A stretch of DNA of 15,338 nucleotides from an uncultured Xanthobacteraceae bacterium (GTDB lineage Bacteria; Pseudomonadota; Alphaproteobacteria; Rhizobiales; Xanthobacteraceae), in NCBI GenBank assembly GCA_955652195.1, contig CATPBC010000259.1, positions 1 to 15,338 on the forward strand, written 5' to 3'. Shown in pieces: positions 14,730-15,338 of this stretch. The notes beneath the pieces were generated by a model, which did no database searches, had not been told where the DNA came from, and saw only the letters and a list, made by a program, of their open reading frames with translations. The position numbers were made by a program, and so were the translations under genes. How positions within the stretch are numbered: position 1 is the stretch's first letter; every line of letters starts with the position of its first letter.

Positions 14730-14778
14730 GCGCATGATCTTGTCCGAAAACCGGTTCCCACTTTTCGGGACCATGCGC
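14730..14778. repeat. Palindromic intergenic repeat of the Bradyrhizobium/Rhodopseudomonas kind
   Basis: The 49-bp element has outer arms GCGCATGATC (14730-14739) and GACCATGCGC (14769-14778), complementary with one mismatch. Inner arms CCGAAAA (14744-14750) and TTTTCGGG (14762-14769) flank CCGGTT. I recognise the CCGAAAACCGG / ACTTTTCGGGA pattern as a dispersed repeat of Bradyrhizobium-like genomes. Its last base is part of the TAG stop of the solute-binding-protein gene, so it probably forms the 3' end of that message. Confidence 0.75.
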
Positions 14779-15338
14779 TAGTCGCGCTTGCCGATGCCGG
14801 CTTTCTCGATCACCGCGGCCCATTTGGTAATGTCCGCCTTCGTCCGCGCAGTCATTTCTTCCGGCGTGCTCCAGTGCATCGCCATGCCCATTTCCTCCGC
14901 CTTGCTTTGAATATCAGGGGACGGGACGACATCTTTCACCGCTCGGTTGAGTATGGCGATGACATGTGCCGGTGTTGCCGCGGGCGCGGAGAGGCCATTC
15001 CAGCTCGTCACCTCGTAGTCCTTAAAACCGCTTTCGATCACAGTCGCGACCTCCGGCAGATATGCAGTGCGCGCCGATCCGGCCGAGGCAAGCGCCACCA
15101 GCTTTTTGTCGGCCAGCAAGCCGTGAACTGCCGCGTAGAATTCAAACGCGATATCGATATCGCCGCGGAGCACGGCGCCGGCCATATCCGGCGAGGCGCG
15201 GAACGGCACCATGGCGGCTTTAATTGCGGCCGTGCTGGTGAAGAGTTCCGCGGCGAGGTTCTGCGTACTGCCCGGATTGATGGTGCCGATGTTCAATTTT
15301 CCCGGATTGGCGCGCGCCGCCGCGATGACGTCCTGCAC
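14778..15338 (-). CDS. Bug/TctC-family tripartite tricarboxylate transporter solute-binding protein (partial)
   Basis: The visible 186 residues are the C-terminal part of a periplasmic substrate-binding protein of the Bug (TctC) family, which captures carboxylates or other small molecules for TTT transporters. Typical family phrases are A-N-P-G-K-L-N-I-G-T, the ligand-loop phrase G-S-T-Q-N-L-A-A-E-L-F, and V-P-F-R-A-S-P-D-M followed by L-R-G-D-I-D-I-A-F-E. Next come L-P-E-V-A-T-V-I-E-S-G and W-N-G-L-S-A-P-A-A-T-P. The gene runs off the window edge: the Met at 15336-15338 aligns inside the family and is not the real start, and the signal peptide is outside. The ligand cannot be told from this part. 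The stop overlaps the 14730-14778 repeat. Confidence 0.9.
   Translation of the reverse strand: MQDVIAAARANPGKLNIGTINPGSTQNLAAELFTSTAAIKAAMVPFRASPDMAGAVLRGDIDIAFEFYAAVHGLLADKKLVALASAGSARTAYLPEVATVIESGFKDYEVTSWNGLSAPAATPAHVIAILNRAVKDVVPSPDIQSKAEEMGMAMHWSTPEEMTARTKADITKWAAVIEKAGIGKRD

Overview
The window looks like chromosomal DNA of a GC-rich alphaproteobacterium of the order Hyphomicrobiales (Rhizobiales), probably near Bradyrhizobiaceae/Xanthobacteraceae. The reasons are a gcrA cell-cycle regulator, GANTC (CcrM-type) sites, the long alphaproteobacterial type of dCTP deaminase, a SAM-II riboswitch in front of metZ, and a palindromic repeat at 14730-14778 of a kind I know from Bradyrhizobium-like genomes. 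No tRNA, rRNA, CRISPR array, insertion sequence or phage gene was seen.

Layout. (1) 1-1476, + strand: last codons of pstB, then phoU and phoB, the tail of a Pst-Pho phosphate operon. (2) 1510-2007, - strand: gcrA, convergent with phoB. (3) 2008-2377: a regulatory spacer with three GANTC sites, a near-consensus sigma70 promoter and a terminator-like hairpin almost on the predicted transcription start. (4) 2378-5577, + strand: argD, argF and hslO (arginine biosynthesis plus Hsp33). (5) 5793-5999: a small exported Cys-containing protein of unknown function. (6) 6104-6496, - strand: apaG. (7) 6777-9774, + strand: a tight three-gene operon of an OpgC-type membrane acyltransferase and two exported SGNH-hydrolase paralogues, joined by ATGA and TAATG overlaps. 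(8) 9837-11222, - strand: metZ behind a sigma70 promoter, a SAM-II aptamer and an intrinsic terminator. (9) 11272-12396, + strand: two-domain dCTP deaminase. (10) 12525-13145, + strand: exported protein with two PAN-like domains. (11) 13183-14604, - strand: tldD. (12) 14778-15338, - strand: 3' part of a Bug/TctC-type solute-binding protein.

Most genes are ordinary housekeeping genes. The two most interesting items are these. First, in the opgC-SGNH-SGNH operon the downstream SGNH protein keeps all the catalytic-block residues, while its upstream paralogue, which aligns almost without gaps, has lost every one. This suggests an envelope-glycan acyl-modification system with a catalytic and a pseudoenzyme partner. 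Second, the metZ leader can be read base by base as a three-strand transcriptional switch: the 3' strand of the SAM-II pseudoknot overlaps an antiterminator strand that competes with the terminator.
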